The notes: generated by a model from the sequence alone, not told the origin. A DNA stretch of 64,000 nt from Tateyamaria omphalii (GCF_019802125.1 NZ_JAHVHT010000001.1:1364001-1428000), one strand, 5' to 3'. Shown: positions 35,142 through 44,221, counted from the first letter of the stretch. Numbers and translations are program-made.

Positions 35142-36091
35142 CGCACGTTCCTGCGTATTTCGATTGGCCTTGGCGCGTCGATTATTTCCTTGATGCGCAT
35201 GTCAACGCGCGCAGTGGTCCGGAACTTCAGATCTTCGAAATCAATATCGCCATTTGACAGCGGCGAAACGCTGGCACCAACAGCTATGTCGAGATCGATG
35301 GGCAAATCCTGCTCGGAGACGAGGTTCTTTTCATCCAATACGCCCTGTATCTCGCTCTCAAGCTCGATCGCAGGTCGGGTGTTCATCGCGGTTGAACTGG
35401 AAAGGAACACACCTTTGCCCAGATATGTCGTCAGTGCGTTGTAGCGCGACAGCACACCAAGAATGGTGTCCGCGGCATGGGAGATCGCATATTTGAAATC
35501 CGCCTCCGAAAGCGTCTCGTAGAGCTTTCGTGCGTTCGACACGCTGGTTGCGTGAAAAAGCGTCGCCTGCAAGCCGGATCGGGACAACTGGCGCACATAG
35601 TTCGAAAAGGCGAGCGGCTGGAGCAGCCCTTTGACGCCTTGCAATGCCACCGTGTTCTCGAACGAACACGCGGCGGGAATGCTGGCGGGTTTCGCAATTT
35701 CAACCCGGGAAGCCTGTCCATTGCGCGCCGTGACCTGCCGTATCCGAAGGCCAACCTCCGAAATGTTGAACGGCTTGGTCAAATAGTCGTCCGCTCCCGC
35801 CTGAAAGGCCTGTTCGACGAAATCCCGTTCGTTCATTGCTGTCAGCATAATGATGGGCACGTGCGAATATGCCTCGATTTCACGAATGTCGGCGCACAGT
35901 TCGACACCGCTTTGCTGTGGCATCTGAATATCGAGCAGAAAGCACTCAAACCGCTCTTCGGCCTCTGAAACGGCGCTAAGTGCCTCACTCGCCGATGCGG
36001 CAACGACCACGTTGTCGTACCCGACTTTCCCCAGAATCATCGGAAGCAATTCGCGGATCGAAGCGTCATCATCGACAGCCAATATTTTCAT
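35138..36091 (-). CDS. Response regulator with degenerate GGDEF-like output domain
   Basis: 317 residues. The receiver domain (1-125) has the acidic triad VDDDAS, phosphoacceptor Asp in FLLDIQMPQQSG (about 54) and the Lys in LTKPFN (about 105). The C-terminal 170 residues have no HTH. The stretch RYNALTTYLGKGVFLS and the later IDLDIAVGASVSP line up with the GGDEF fold, with the GGDEF loop replaced by LGKGV, so no cyclase activity is expected. ATG at 36091 has GGAGTTCAGAG upstream. It converges on the kinase gene. Confidence 0.85.
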   Translation of the reverse strand: MKILAVDDDASIRELLPMILGKVGYDNVVVAASASEALSAVSEAEERFECFLLDIQMPQQSGVELCADIREIEAYSHVPIIMLTAMNERDFVEQAFQAGADDYLTKPFNISEVGLRIRQVTARNGQASRVEIAKPASIPAACSFENTVALQGVKGLLQPLAFSNYVRQLSRSGLQATLFHATSVSNARKLYETLSEADFKYAISHAADTILGVLSRYNALTTYLGKGVFLSSSTAMNTRPAIELESEIQGVLDEKNLVSEQDLPIDLDIAVGASVSPLSNGDIDFEDLKFRTTARVDMRIKEIIDAPRPIEIRRNVR

Positions 36092-36998
36092 CTCTGAACT
36101 CCAAACGACATCGGATGCCGACAAGGCGCAGCAAAAAACAAGCTGAGGAAAGCAAGGGCTGAAGAACAATGTGAGATCAGCGCCGCTCGGTACAATACGG
36201 TAGGGTCTTGTTGCTCGTTATACGAGTATCGCAACGCGATGGAAATGTCTTTTACGCAAGTAAGTCGCCGTTTTTGTGTTGCTCGTTTGAAACAGCGCAT
36301 GACATACCGCCCGTTCAGCGCCGTAGCTGACCAGTGATCGCAATCCGACACGGATGATCGCTTGCGCAGCGAAAAAAGCCGCCCGTTGCGCCCGAACAGG
36401 TTGCGGTCAGTGCCCGTCATTCACAGCCGCGTATTCCGGCCCCCGCCTCTTCCCATCAGTACCCGGTACGGTTGAGGACGAAACAGGTGGTGATCCCGGG
36501 GCCCGAGCCTCTGCTTCGCCTCAGTGATGCGGTCTGCCCGACGGCCCTTGGCCAGCAAATGGCAAAAGTCGCAACCAAGAGCGTTTCGGAATCGAGTTTC
36601 TGCTTCTGAATGCGCCCTATGTCGGGGGAAACAATCACGGCATCCGCCATGCAGACCAACCACTGCGATACAACACGCACACAGCGGCTCCCGGGTTTCA
36701 CCAACCTGCACAGTGTCCTCGGCAAGTTTCTGCGTAGGACGGACCTCTGCCGCCTCTTCCGGTTCAAAACCGATTGAAGCAACGCGCTGCATTGATACAA
36801 CCACGTCATATTCCCGCCGGATCAGATGGTCAGGCGCAATAGATCAAAACTGCTTGTAGCCATTTCCTCATAGCTCCGCCTCATCGGTTCCTATTGTCAG
36901 GCCCGACAATCGATACGCCATGCGGCATCGAACCCGGCGGATTGCCAAAACTACAAAACCGTTTTGCCACCCACCCTTCCCACATTTCGGAGTTTTCC
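36092..36998. other. 907-base stretch with no supportable gene
   Basis: Lies between the response regulator start and the lyase gene. Frames of 110-127 codons exist at 36421-36809 (minus, two frames) and 36524-36859 (plus). All have Arg/Cys-rich composition typical of noncoding frames, and none has a recognisable domain. The lyase promoter and leader must lie at the right end. It could contain gene remnants. Confidence 0.4.
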
Positions 36999-39326
36999 AT
37001 GCTCAAGCATGTCACTGTCTTTCCCGTCCTTGTCTGTATGGCCCACACATCAACCGCGGCGCCGCTGCGCCTTCCGATCACGGTCAAGCCATTCGAAAAC
37101 GTAAGGCTGCTTGGGCCTGCACGGCAAAATCAGGAATTGCGTCTGGATTACATCGGTGACATCGGGAACACGGCCGCATTCTCCTGCTACCGGGACGGCG
37201 AACGCGTTGCAGGTCTTTCCGAACGGCTTCGATCCTATCGAACCAGCGCCGCAGATGTGGGCACACTGGTGGAATGTGCGCTTACCGACCCCTATAGCGG
37301 CTTTGAAATGCGCTCGCCCCCGGTCGGACCAATCCGTTCCGGCACGCTGGAGGCCGACAGCGAAACGATCACCACCGAAGTGCTGCATACCATCCCCGAA
37401 GGTTCATTTTCGACCGACGTGAAAAACCTGCGGCAAATGCCATCCGTGGTGACCTTCCGCGGCGAGACATATTTCGTCTACGTCGACGAAAACCTGTTTC
37501 CCATCATCGGAAAGGTCGCCCTTGACGGCACCGTGACCGAAGCAAGACTGGAACCCGATGACGCGTTCGAAGTCACACGAGATGACCACCACAATTTTTC
37601 AATCGGCGTGGACAGTCAGGGCTATCTCCACGTGGCCGGCAACATGCACCGCTACACCGGTCTCGGAAACTCGACCGCAGAACAGGAGCTGCCCGAAAAG
37701 TATCGCGGCCAGCGCATCCTGTTGTGGCGCAGCAACCAACCCGGCGACATCTCACAGTTCGACTTCAAAGGGCGCGCCAGTGACGGTGCACCGGACGGGA
37801 CCGGGTTCACATACACCGCCTTCAAGTCCGGTATGGACGCGGAGCTCTATATGCGCGCGCGCAAGAACCTCGGTCAAACGACGCCCTTTCGCTATCCACT
37901 GAGTGCGTGGGGCCTTTATAAATACGATCCCGAAAGAGAAACCTGGACCGCGATCGAGGGCGACATCGATCAACAGGCATACAGCGCCTACTTCGACTTC
38001 ACGCCGCGCGCTTTCCTGTGGGAAGACAATGGCAACGATGGCTTGGGGTACCAGGGCTATCTGTCTGGCATGATGATCGATTTCGACAATACGATCCATA
38101 TCGCCAGCGCCGTGAACAACAACGACGGGCCAGCGGCGACGCATATCGTATACGCACGATCCAACGATGGCGGCGCCTCGTGGGAACGCAGCGACGGCAG
38201 CGCAATAGACGAATTGCCACTGCGGGTCGACCCCGGTCCGGGACAGGCTGACATCGTATACACCCTCGGCGACAATGCGGATGGTTTTTTCACTCAAGTC
38301 CACGTGTCCGCCAGCATGTCCGGGGCGCCAGTGATGACCAGCGGCACAATGAACACGATGACGGACTCCGGTTTCGACCGAGGAAGCTTTCGCCTCTACG
38401 ATGATCGCATCAAGGTCTGGTCAACGGTTCAGCCCGATCCACTCGAGGCGACAAACGACACGTCCATCGTCACCGATGTGAACGGCATTACGACACTGAT
38501 GCACCACAAGGGATACGGACAGGTGTATCGCATGTATTCGGGCGACATCACCGGATACAAAACGCAGGTTTTCCCGGATTATGGCCTGAGCGGTCACGAT
38601 GAACGCGCATTGCGTGAAAAGGCTGCAATTGTCGGATTGGGCTATTGGTCCAACGCGGGCGACACATCGGCGGCGCATGATCTGAAACTGCTCAGCATCA
38701 AGACGGATGTGGCCGGCATCCCCCTGCCCGAGTTGGCCGAAACGGATGAGCAGGTTGACGGAGACTGGCGCTGGCGCCGGACACAGATCGGAGGTCGCCA
38801 GGGCACGGCGACAATTGCAAACAGCATTGTGAAACTCACGGGCACTGGCGCGGGTTTCGACGAGAACGGACTGAAAAGCCTGCAATTCACGAACAAGCTT
38901 GTCACCGGCGATTTCGAACTCCTCGCGAGGGTCATAAATGTCGATTATACCGGCCCTGACAGCTTTGCGGGACTGATGATCGCGAACGGCCCGGACAGCG
39001 AAAGCGACGCCGTCGCCGCCTACATCACAGCCAGCGCGAACCTGATGACCCACAGGCAGATCGGCGGAGTAAAGACGCCCCTGCAATCCGTGGCGCGCGA
39101 AGCCAGCGAATGGCTGAAAATTGCCCGCATTGATGGCCTGATCCGCGTCTACCATGGCTCAAACGGCAAAGACTGGACCATACTGTCGGAAACATTCGTG
39201 CCCTCTCTCAACCCGCAACTGCATGTCGGCCTGATCAACGGCGGTGGCGTCGACCCGAATGACGTCGGAGACAAGGAACCCAATGGCGTCACACGCATCG
39301 ACAACATCCAGCTTTTCAAGATGTAG
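36999..39326 (+). CDS. Secreted BNR_4 beta-propeller protein, polysaccharide-lyase-like
   Basis: 775 residues. A signal peptide (about 1-20, ending in TSTAA) is followed by a BNR_4-type beta-propeller (about 120-560) and a C-terminal laminin-G/concanavalin-like domain (about 600-775, FELLARVINVDYTGPDSFAG). The block DDHHNFSIGVDSQGYLHV (about 195-212) with AGNMHRY resembles the catalytic histidine region of ulvan lyases PL24/PL25 and related rhamnose-glucuronate lyases. Marine algal polysaccharide degradation is a fair inference. The ATG at 36999 has CGGAG 6 bases upstream. No other carbohydrate genes are adjacent, so the role is uncertain. Confidence 0.8.
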   Translation: MLKHVTVFPVLVCMAHTSTAAPLRLPITVKPFENVRLLGPARQNQELRLDYIGDIGNTAAFSCYRDGERVAGLSERLRSYRTSAADVGTLVECALTDPYSGFEMRSPPVGPIRSGTLEADSETITTEVLHTIPEGSFSTDVKNLRQMPSVVTFRGETYFVYVDENLFPIIGKVALDGTVTEARLEPDDAFEVTRDDHHNFSIGVDSQGYLHVAGNMHRYTGLGNSTAEQELPEKYRGQRILLWRSNQPGDISQFDFKGRASDGAPDGTGFTYTAFKSGMDAELYMRARKNLGQTTPFRYPLSAWGLYKYDPERETWTAIEGDIDQQAYSAYFDFTPRAFLWEDNGNDGLGYQGYLSGMMIDFDNTIHIASAVNNNDGPAATHIVYARSNDGGASWERSDGSAIDELPLRVDPGPGQADIVYTLGDNADGFFTQVHVSASMSGAPVMTSGTMNTMTDSGFDRGSFRLYDDRIKVWSTVQPDPLEATNDTSIVTDVNGITTLMHHKGYGQVYRMYSGDITGYKTQVFPDYGLSGHDERALREKAAIVGLGYWSNAGDTSAAHDLKLLSIKTDVAGIPLPELAETDEQVDGDWRWRRTQIGGRQGTATIANSIVKLTGTGAGFDENGLKSLQFTNKLVTGDFELLARVINVDYTGPDSFAGLMIANGPDSESDAVAAYITASANLMTHRQIGGVKTPLQSVAREASEWLKIARIDGLIRVYHGSNGKDWTILSETFVPSLNPQLHVGLINGGGVDPNDVGDKEPNGVTRIDNIQLFKM

Positions 39327-39660
39327 ACAGGTCAAAAGCCAATTCTGAATGGTGGGCACGCAGCGTCAGCATCGCTGCGATGCCTGCCTCAGCCGCATAT
39401 TCGTTTCAAGGCCGCTGGGACTGAGCCAATTGCTGTTACACACGCGCCCAAGCAGGCACCTACCGTGTCATCGCGACATGAAGCCCCGCCGGACCGTATG
39501 CCATTCACGGCAACCGCCCCCATCATGAACCACGCTTCGCTCCATCGGACGGAACGACCGAAGGCGCTTCGGCATGGTTCAGCCGCACCGGGTAAAACCC
39601 GTTTGCACAGGCATCAGATATCCGATTTCAAAACACATCTGAGCGGCCGGAGACCTGCGC
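39327..39660. other. Intergenic region with a hairpin after the lyase gene
   Basis: 334 bases with no gene recognised. A perfect 7-base stem, CGCAGCG (39359-39365) and CGCTGCG (39373-39379), lies 33 bases after the lyase stop. It lacks a T-run, so it may be a transcript-stabilising structure rather than an intrinsic terminator. Confidence 0.45.
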
Positions 39661-40176
39661 ATGTCGAAACACGCGACATCTGACGCACCCATCAATGTTG
39701 CACGGGACAGGATTTCCCTGTCCGAGGCACGACCGTTTCTCAAGCGCTGTTTCGTCGCCGCATACCCCGCTTTTGTCACCTCCGAAATGCTGGCGCATCT
39801 GGAACAGGTGCAGGCGGCGGACATCCTGGCCAATGATGTAGAGGATCGTATCCTCGTCACTGCGCGGCGCAACACACAGCTCTTCGGCATGGGCGTCGGG
39901 GTCCTGCGTCATGCCACTTTTTACGTATGGGGGTTCTACGTGGCGCCCGAACTGCAGCGCACAGGTCTTGGGCGTCGGATCATGGCGGTTCTATGCGCGG
40001 ACCTGCCCGACGACACTGTGGTGGAGCTACATGTCTACACCGAAAGCCACGATGCCCTTGCCTTCTATGCCACGCTCGGGTTCCGCAAAACGGGTGATAC
40101 ACGGGCTGAATTGTTCCCCGGACAGATATGCAATCTCTCCATCCTGTCCGCCAAACGCACCGCGCTCCGCCTCTAG
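39661..40176 (+). CDS. GNAT-family N-acetyltransferase
   Basis: 171 residues. The acetyl-CoA pyrophosphate loop is VAPELQRTGLGRRIM (about 98-112), followed by YTESHDALAFYATLGFRKTG, a classical GNAT end. GGAGACC precedes the ATG. It is a single gene; substrate unknown. Confidence 0.88.
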   Translation: MSKHATSDAPINVARDRISLSEARPFLKRCFVAAYPAFVTSEMLAHLEQVQAADILANDVEDRILVTARRNTQLFGMGVGVLRHATFYVWGFYVAPELQRTGLGRRIMAVLCADLPDDTVVELHVYTESHDALAFYATLGFRKTGDTRAELFPGQICNLSILSAKRTALRL

Positions 40177-40303
40177 TCGGTACGTCGAAACAGCACCCGC
40201 TCCCTGTGTTTCAACTTTGAGCCACGATCCATACGGCCTGCACAATTCAGTTTCGGCCCACCAAACGTTCACCCGATCAAAGCGCCGACCCGGGCAATGT
40301 CCA

Positions 40304-41221
40304 CTACCTGCTCTTCGCGATCAGCGCCTTGTACGCGGCCCGCAACTTCAAAAACACCGGCCCCGCAGCACCACCGCCGATCACGCGCCCGTCAATCTCG
40401 AACACAGGGGTCTGGGCGCCAAAGGTGCCAGTCAAAAACGCCTCGTCGGCCGCGTAGGTATCGACCAGCGAATAGTTCCGCTCGAACACCGGAATGCCCT
40501 CCGCCCGACACAGATCAATCACCTTCTGCCGCGTGATCCCGTTCATGCAGTAATCCCCGGTCGACGTCCAAACCGCCCCCTTCTTCACGATGAAGAAGTT
40601 GCAGGCATTCGTCGTGTTCACGAACCCGAACGGGTCCAACATCAGCGCCTCATCCGCCCCCGCCCGCACCGCATGGTTCAGGGCGATGATGCAGTTCAAC
40701 TTCGAATGCGAGTTCAGCTTGGCGTCCTGCGTCAGCGGAAGGCCCCGATGATGCGGCACGGTGTGCAGGCGAATGCCGCGCTCCACAACGCTTTCATCAG
40801 GTTTCGAGTGCTCGGCAATAATGACGATGGTCGAGCCCCACAGGCTCAGGTGCGGATGCTGAAACGGTTTGGCCTTGCGCCCCCGCGTCACCATCAGACG
40901 CACATGAACATCGGTCTGCATCTCATTGGCCTGCAACGTTTTCCACACCGCATCCTTCAGCCCATCCCGGTCCAAGCCGATGTCGATCTCGGTATAGGCG
41001 GCCGCCTCGAACAGCCGATCCAGATGGTCGTCAAAGAACGGGATATGCCCGTCATAGAGGCGCAGACCTTCCCAGATCCCGTCCCCCAGCATGAAGCCGC
41101 TGTCATAAACGGACACAACGGCCTGATCGCGCGGCACGATCTGCCCGTCGACATAGATCAGGATATGATCGTTGCGGTCATCGGCGGCGGCGTCATGGGT
41201 AGAAATGGGCTTGTCTGTCAT
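40304..41221 (-). CDS. Aminotransferase class IV (branched-chain or D-amino-acid type)
   Basis: 305 residues, fold type IV. YVDGQIVPRDQAVVSVYDSGFMLGDGIWEGLR (about 23-54, quoted in part) and the PLP lysine in SHSKLN (about 177) fit branched-chain/D-alanine aminotransferases and 4-amino-4-deoxychorismate lyase relatives. An ATG at 41233 is also possible, with GGCGGGGTGG upstream. It is divergent from a GNAT gene. The substrate class cannot be separated by eye. Confidence 0.88.
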   Translation of the reverse strand: MTDKPISTHDAAADDRNDHILIYVDGQIVPRDQAVVSVYDSGFMLGDGIWEGLRLYDGHIPFFDDHLDRLFEAAAYTEIDIGLDRDGLKDAVWKTLQANEMQTDVHVRLMVTRGRKAKPFQHPHLSLWGSTIVIIAEHSKPDESVVERGIRLHTVPHHRGLPLTQDAKLNSHSKLNCIIALNHAVRAGADEALMLDPFGFVNTTNACNFFIVKKGAVWTSTGDYCMNGITRQKVIDLCRAEGIPVFERNYSLVDTYAADEAFLTGTFGAQTPVFEIDGRVIGGGAAGPVFLKLRAAYKALIAKSR

Positions 41222-41321
41222 AAGCACCGTCATGCCACCCCGCCGCAGCACCGCGCAAGGCGCTTTGCACTCGGACGCGCCCTGCCCTAAACCTGTGCCG
41301 AACCCAGCGGAGCGGACGGAC

Positions 41322-41777
41322 ATGATCACACGGGATGGCACTCTCGACGACGTAGAGCAGATGAGCGCGTTCCTGCAGGAACTGACCGCCCTGGGCAAAC
41401 GCACCAGCCCCGATGACCCAGACCACGTGCGCACCTACTACATCCTCGGCGAAAACAGGATCCGCCTGACCGTCGCCGAAGAAGATGGCACGATCCTCGG
41501 CTTCCAATCCCTGAAACTGGCAGAGTCCGGCAACCAATGGGGGGTCGAGCCGGGCTGGGGCATCATCGGCACCCATATTGCCCCCTCGGCCGCACGGCGC
41601 GGTGTTGGACGCACGCTGTTTCCCATCACACGGCAGGCGGCGCGCGATGCCGGTTTGTCCTCCATCGACGCCTCCATCGGCGCCACCAACGCCGAAGGCC
41701 AAGCCTATTACGAAGCCATGGGCTTCCGCACTTACCGTGAACCCGACGGACTGGTCTGCAAACGCTACGACCTCTAG
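41322..41777 (+). CDS. GNAT-family N-acetyltransferase
   Basis: 151 residues. The acetyl-CoA loop APSAARRGVGRTLF (about 86-99) and NAEGQAYYEAMGFRTYR near the C terminus mark GNAT. The ATG at 41322 has CGGAGCGG upstream and replaces the long frame start at 41172, which would run through the divergent promoter. Substrate unknown. Confidence 0.88.
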   Translation: MITRDGTLDDVEQMSAFLQELTALGKRTSPDDPDHVRTYYILGENRIRLTVAEEDGTILGFQSLKLAESGNQWGVEPGWGIIGTHIAPSAARRGVGRTLFPITRQAARDAGLSSIDASIGATNAEGQAYYEAMGFRTYREPDGLVCKRYDL

Positions 41778-41824
41778 GCACAGACCCGTTTGCATGGGCA
41801 AAAGACCTGCGCCATGGTGCGCCG

Positions 41825-42742
41825 ATGACCAAGACCTACACGATCCATTCCGACCGCCTGACGGCCACGTTCGACCCCGACGGTGCAAGGATGCGCAGCC
41901 TGCAGCTCGATGGTGGACCCAACCTGATCCTCGACGTCGATGATGCGGTCACTCCAGCCCTGCGCGACGCTTATGGAGGTACCATAGTGGGACCTTTGGC
42001 AAACCGGGTGCGCGGCGGCAAGGTTCCCATGGGCAACGTCATCCACCAGATGCCCTGCAACGAAGTCGGGATCACAGCGCTTCACAGTGGGCCCGATGGC
42101 CTCGACCGGATGCAGTGGACGGTCACCGGTCAGCACCCGGCGCGCCTGTGTTTGCAATATCATCTGCCGGACGGACATGGCGGCCTGCCCGGCAACCGGG
42201 TCATCGACCTTGAATACTCCGTGTGGCGCAGCACGCTGACCGTCAACATCTGGATGCAAACAGACGCGCCTACCCCCGCCTCGATTGCCCATCACCCCTA
42301 CTGGCGGGTCACCGGCGGCCACAGCCTGCGCATTCATGCGGATCAATACCTGCCAACGGACAACACCAACCTGCCAACAGGCGACATCGCAGATGTCGCA
42401 GGCACCCCGTTCGACCACCGCACACCGCGTGCCATCGACAAGGACACAGACCATAACTTCTGCGTGTCGACGACCCGCGCACCGGACCCGCGCCCGATGG
42501 CCGAATTGACCACAGCGCATTCCCGCCTGAAAATCGACAGCACCGAACCCGGGTTACAGGCCTATTCCGGTGCGTTTTTGCCCGACATCCCTCAGGCCGA
42601 GATCGCGCCGCTGTCCGGCATCGCGCTGGAGCCGCAGGGATGGCCCGATGCAGTCAACAACGCGCATTTCCCAAACGTGATCTGCGCACCAGATCACCGC
42701 TATTCACAAACCACCCGCTACACGCTGAACTCTGCCACATAA
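41825..42742 (+). CDS. Aldose 1-epimerase (galactose mutarotase) family protein
   Basis: 305 residues. The conserved region GPLANRVRGG (about 56-65) and the catalytic His block HHPYWRV (about 156-162) are visible, with the C-terminal SGIALEPQGWPDA stretch carrying the catalytic Glu. It interconverts alpha and beta sugar anomers. It follows the GNAT gene by 47 bases. No sugar pathway genes are adjacent. Confidence 0.92.
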   Translation: MTKTYTIHSDRLTATFDPDGARMRSLQLDGGPNLILDVDDAVTPALRDAYGGTIVGPLANRVRGGKVPMGNVIHQMPCNEVGITALHSGPDGLDRMQWTVTGQHPARLCLQYHLPDGHGGLPGNRVIDLEYSVWRSTLTVNIWMQTDAPTPASIAHHPYWRVTGGHSLRIHADQYLPTDNTNLPTGDIADVAGTPFDHRTPRAIDKDTDHNFCVSTTRAPDPRPMAELTTAHSRLKIDSTEPGLQAYSGAFLPDIPQAEIAPLSGIALEPQGWPDAVNNAHFPNVICAPDHRYSQTTRYTLNSAT

Positions 42743-42837
42743 TTGCCACATTTCAGCCACTGCCACGGCACAGTCCCGTGCTGGGCTGACAGTGCCGCGC
42801 AAGCGCGCGGCCAATGTCAAACGTAAGAGGTGAAGAA

Positions 42838-42942
42838 ATGTCGAGCAAACAACGCCCACCGGACGCGCAGCAACCGCCGCAGCCACAACCCAAGAAAGAG
42901 GCCAAACCGGCCCCGATCATCACGGACTACGCCAGCATCTAA
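42838..42942 (+). CDS. 34-residue Pro/Gln-rich small protein
   Basis: An ATG preceded by AAGAGGTGAA opens a 34-codon frame rich in Pro, Gln and Lys, ending PIITDYASI. The good ribosome site and fit between two genes make it plausible. A GC hairpin (GCCGCGC at 42794-42800, GCGCGGC at 42805-42811) lies just upstream and may separate it from the mutarotase transcript. No function is suggested by the sequence, and it is below usual annotation cutoffs. Confidence 0.5.
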   Translation: MSSKQRPPDAQQPPQPQPKKEAKPAPIITDYASI

Positions 42943-42983
42943 GTCCGCGTGACAGCACCCGGATGGCTGGATAAGGTCGCGGC

Positions 42984-43313
42984 ATGAGCGAGCCTGTTTC
43001 CTCCATCCGCAACCTTGGCCCGGCCATGGACGCCGCCTGTGCCAAGGCAGGCATTCACGATGCCGAAACGGTCCGTTCGCTGGGCGCGGATGAAACCTAC
43101 GCCCGCCTCCTACGCACCGGTGTACGCCCCCATTTCATAGGCTATTACGTGCTGGTCATGGGGCTTCAGGGTCGACCTTGGAACGACTGCAAGGGCGACG
43201 AGAAAAAGGCCCTGCGCAAACGCTTCGACGCGATCAAGGCGCAAGCCTTCGACAAGGACCTCAGCGCCTTCGAACGCACCCTGAACGAGATCGGTGTGAT
43301 CGCCAAACCCTGA
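42984..43313 (+). CDS. TfoX C-terminal domain protein
   Basis: 109 residues consisting of a TfoX_C domain (helix-hairpin-helix-like; IRNLGPAMDAACAKAGIHDAETVRSLGADETYARLL, quoted in parts). The N-terminal half of true TfoX/Sxy competence regulators is absent, which is common in alphaproteobacteria. A role in competence is not implied. ATG start without a strong ribosome site. Confidence 0.85.
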   Translation: MSEPVSSIRNLGPAMDAACAKAGIHDAETVRSLGADETYARLLRTGVRPHFIGYYVLVMGLQGRPWNDCKGDEKKALRKRFDAIKAQAFDKDLSAFERTLNEIGVIAKP

Positions 43314-43383
43314 TTTTTTGGGAACCTATACCCCTGTCGCCCTGTTGATTGTGCAAATGCAGCACAATCGAAAGGACGACATC

Positions 43384-43554
43384 ATGGACCTGATCCGTAT
43401 CATCCTCGCAGTCATTCTGCCCCCGCTGGGCGTCTTCCTGCAGGTGGGCATCGGCAAACACTTTTGGATCAACATCCTGCTGACCCTTCTGGGCTACATC
43501 CCCGGCATCGTGCACGCCGTCTGGGTGATCGCACGCACGCCTGAACATGCCTGA
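43384..43554 (+). CDS. Pmp3/YqaE family small membrane protein
   Basis: 56 residues, two hydrophobic helices with ILAVILPPLGVFLQVG and the loop WINILLTLLGYIPG, diagnostic of UPF0057 (Pmp3/YqaE). Members affect membrane potential and salt or cold tolerance. The ATG at 43384 has AAAGGACG upstream; the longer frame from 43318 is not used. It overlaps the DUF4112 gene by 8 bases. Confidence 0.93.
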   Translation: MDLIRIILAVILPPLGVFLQVGIGKHFWINILLTLLGYIPGIVHAVWVIARTPEHA

Positions 43555-43924
43555 TCGAGCGGCACAACTCGACCGGCTTGACCGCATCGCCCGCAGCATG
43601 GACAGGGCGATGCGGTTGCCTGTTGTCGGCGTGCGCGTCGGCTGGGACAGCATTCTGGGCCTGATCCCCGGCATCGGCGACGCGCTGACACTCGGCCCCG
43701 CCGGCTACATCGTGCTGCAGGCGCACAGGATGGGTACGCCCGGTGTCCTCAAGGCGCGCATGCTCGGCAATATCGGCATCGACGCGCTGATCGGGTCCAT
43801 TCCGTTGATCGGCGACCTCTTCGACATCGGCTGGAAAGCCAACACCCGTAACGTGGCCCTTCTGCGAAGGCATTTTGAACGACATCCGGAACGAGCAGCG
43901 CACGGTGCGGTCACCTCCTCTTAA
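43547..43924 (+). CDS. DUF4112 domain membrane protein
   Basis: 125 residues. VGWDSILGLIPGIGDAL and IGSIPLIGDLFDIGWKAN are the paired signature of DUF4112, with two membrane-associated hairpins. Starts inside the end of the Pmp3 gene, so the two are co-translated. Function unknown; the pairing with Pmp3 suggests an envelope stress role, which is speculation. Confidence 0.9.
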   Translation: MPDRAAQLDRLDRIARSMDRAMRLPVVGVRVGWDSILGLIPGIGDALTLGPAGYIVLQAHRMGTPGVLKARMLGNIGIDALIGSIPLIGDLFDIGWKANTRNVALLRRHFERHPERAAHGAVTSS

Positions 43925-43989
43925 CCCTCAATGGCCAAGCTTTGCCGAATACCACATCCGGTGGTTCTCCGGCCAAAGAGCACAAGGCC

Positions 43990-44040
43990 GGTGTACAGGG
44001 GGTGCACAAGGGGTGTACGGGTGGTGCATGGGTGTCACCG
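43990..44040. repeat. Five imperfect G-rich repeats with about 11-base period
   Basis: GTGTAC, GTGCAC, GTGTAC, GTGCAT and GTGTCA begin at 43991, 44002, 44013, 44024 and 44032, each preceded by a run of G. The first four steps are exactly 11 bases, about one helical turn. It lies between the converging DUF4112 and ndk genes. Function unknown; a protein-binding array or decayed sequence are options. Confidence 0.5.
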
Positions 44041-44157
44041 CCCCGAAATAAACTAAAAGTGCCTTATTTTCATACAGCTACCGAACGGTCTTGAACTTGA
44101 CTGGGCGCAAAAACAACACCCGTTGCCCGCACGGCCCATTAACCATCCATCAACCAA

Positions 44158-44190
44158 CAAAAAACCGGCGCACCCAAAGGGCACGCCGGT
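44158..44190 (-). terminator. Intrinsic terminator of ndk
   Basis: On the minus-strand transcript a 12-pair stem (44190-44179 with 44175-44164) closes a UUU loop and is followed by a run of five to six U (44164-44159). Two central pairs are G-U wobbles, which become C-A mismatches on the other strand. The terminator therefore works best for the leftward ndk transcript, which stops 32 bases before it. Confidence 0.85.
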
Positions 44191-44221
44191 GTATCACATC
44201 TGCACGGAAAGTGCGGCAGGC

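Noticed and set aside
36421-36809. Minus-strand frames of 117 and 127 codons
   Set aside because: Two overlapping frames compete, both Arg/Cys-rich, without ribosome sites or known domains.
39911-41290. 459-codon plus-strand frame over the GNAT and class IV aminotransferase genes
   Set aside because: It begins inside a GNAT gene in another frame and continues antisense to an aminotransferase with an intact PLP motif.
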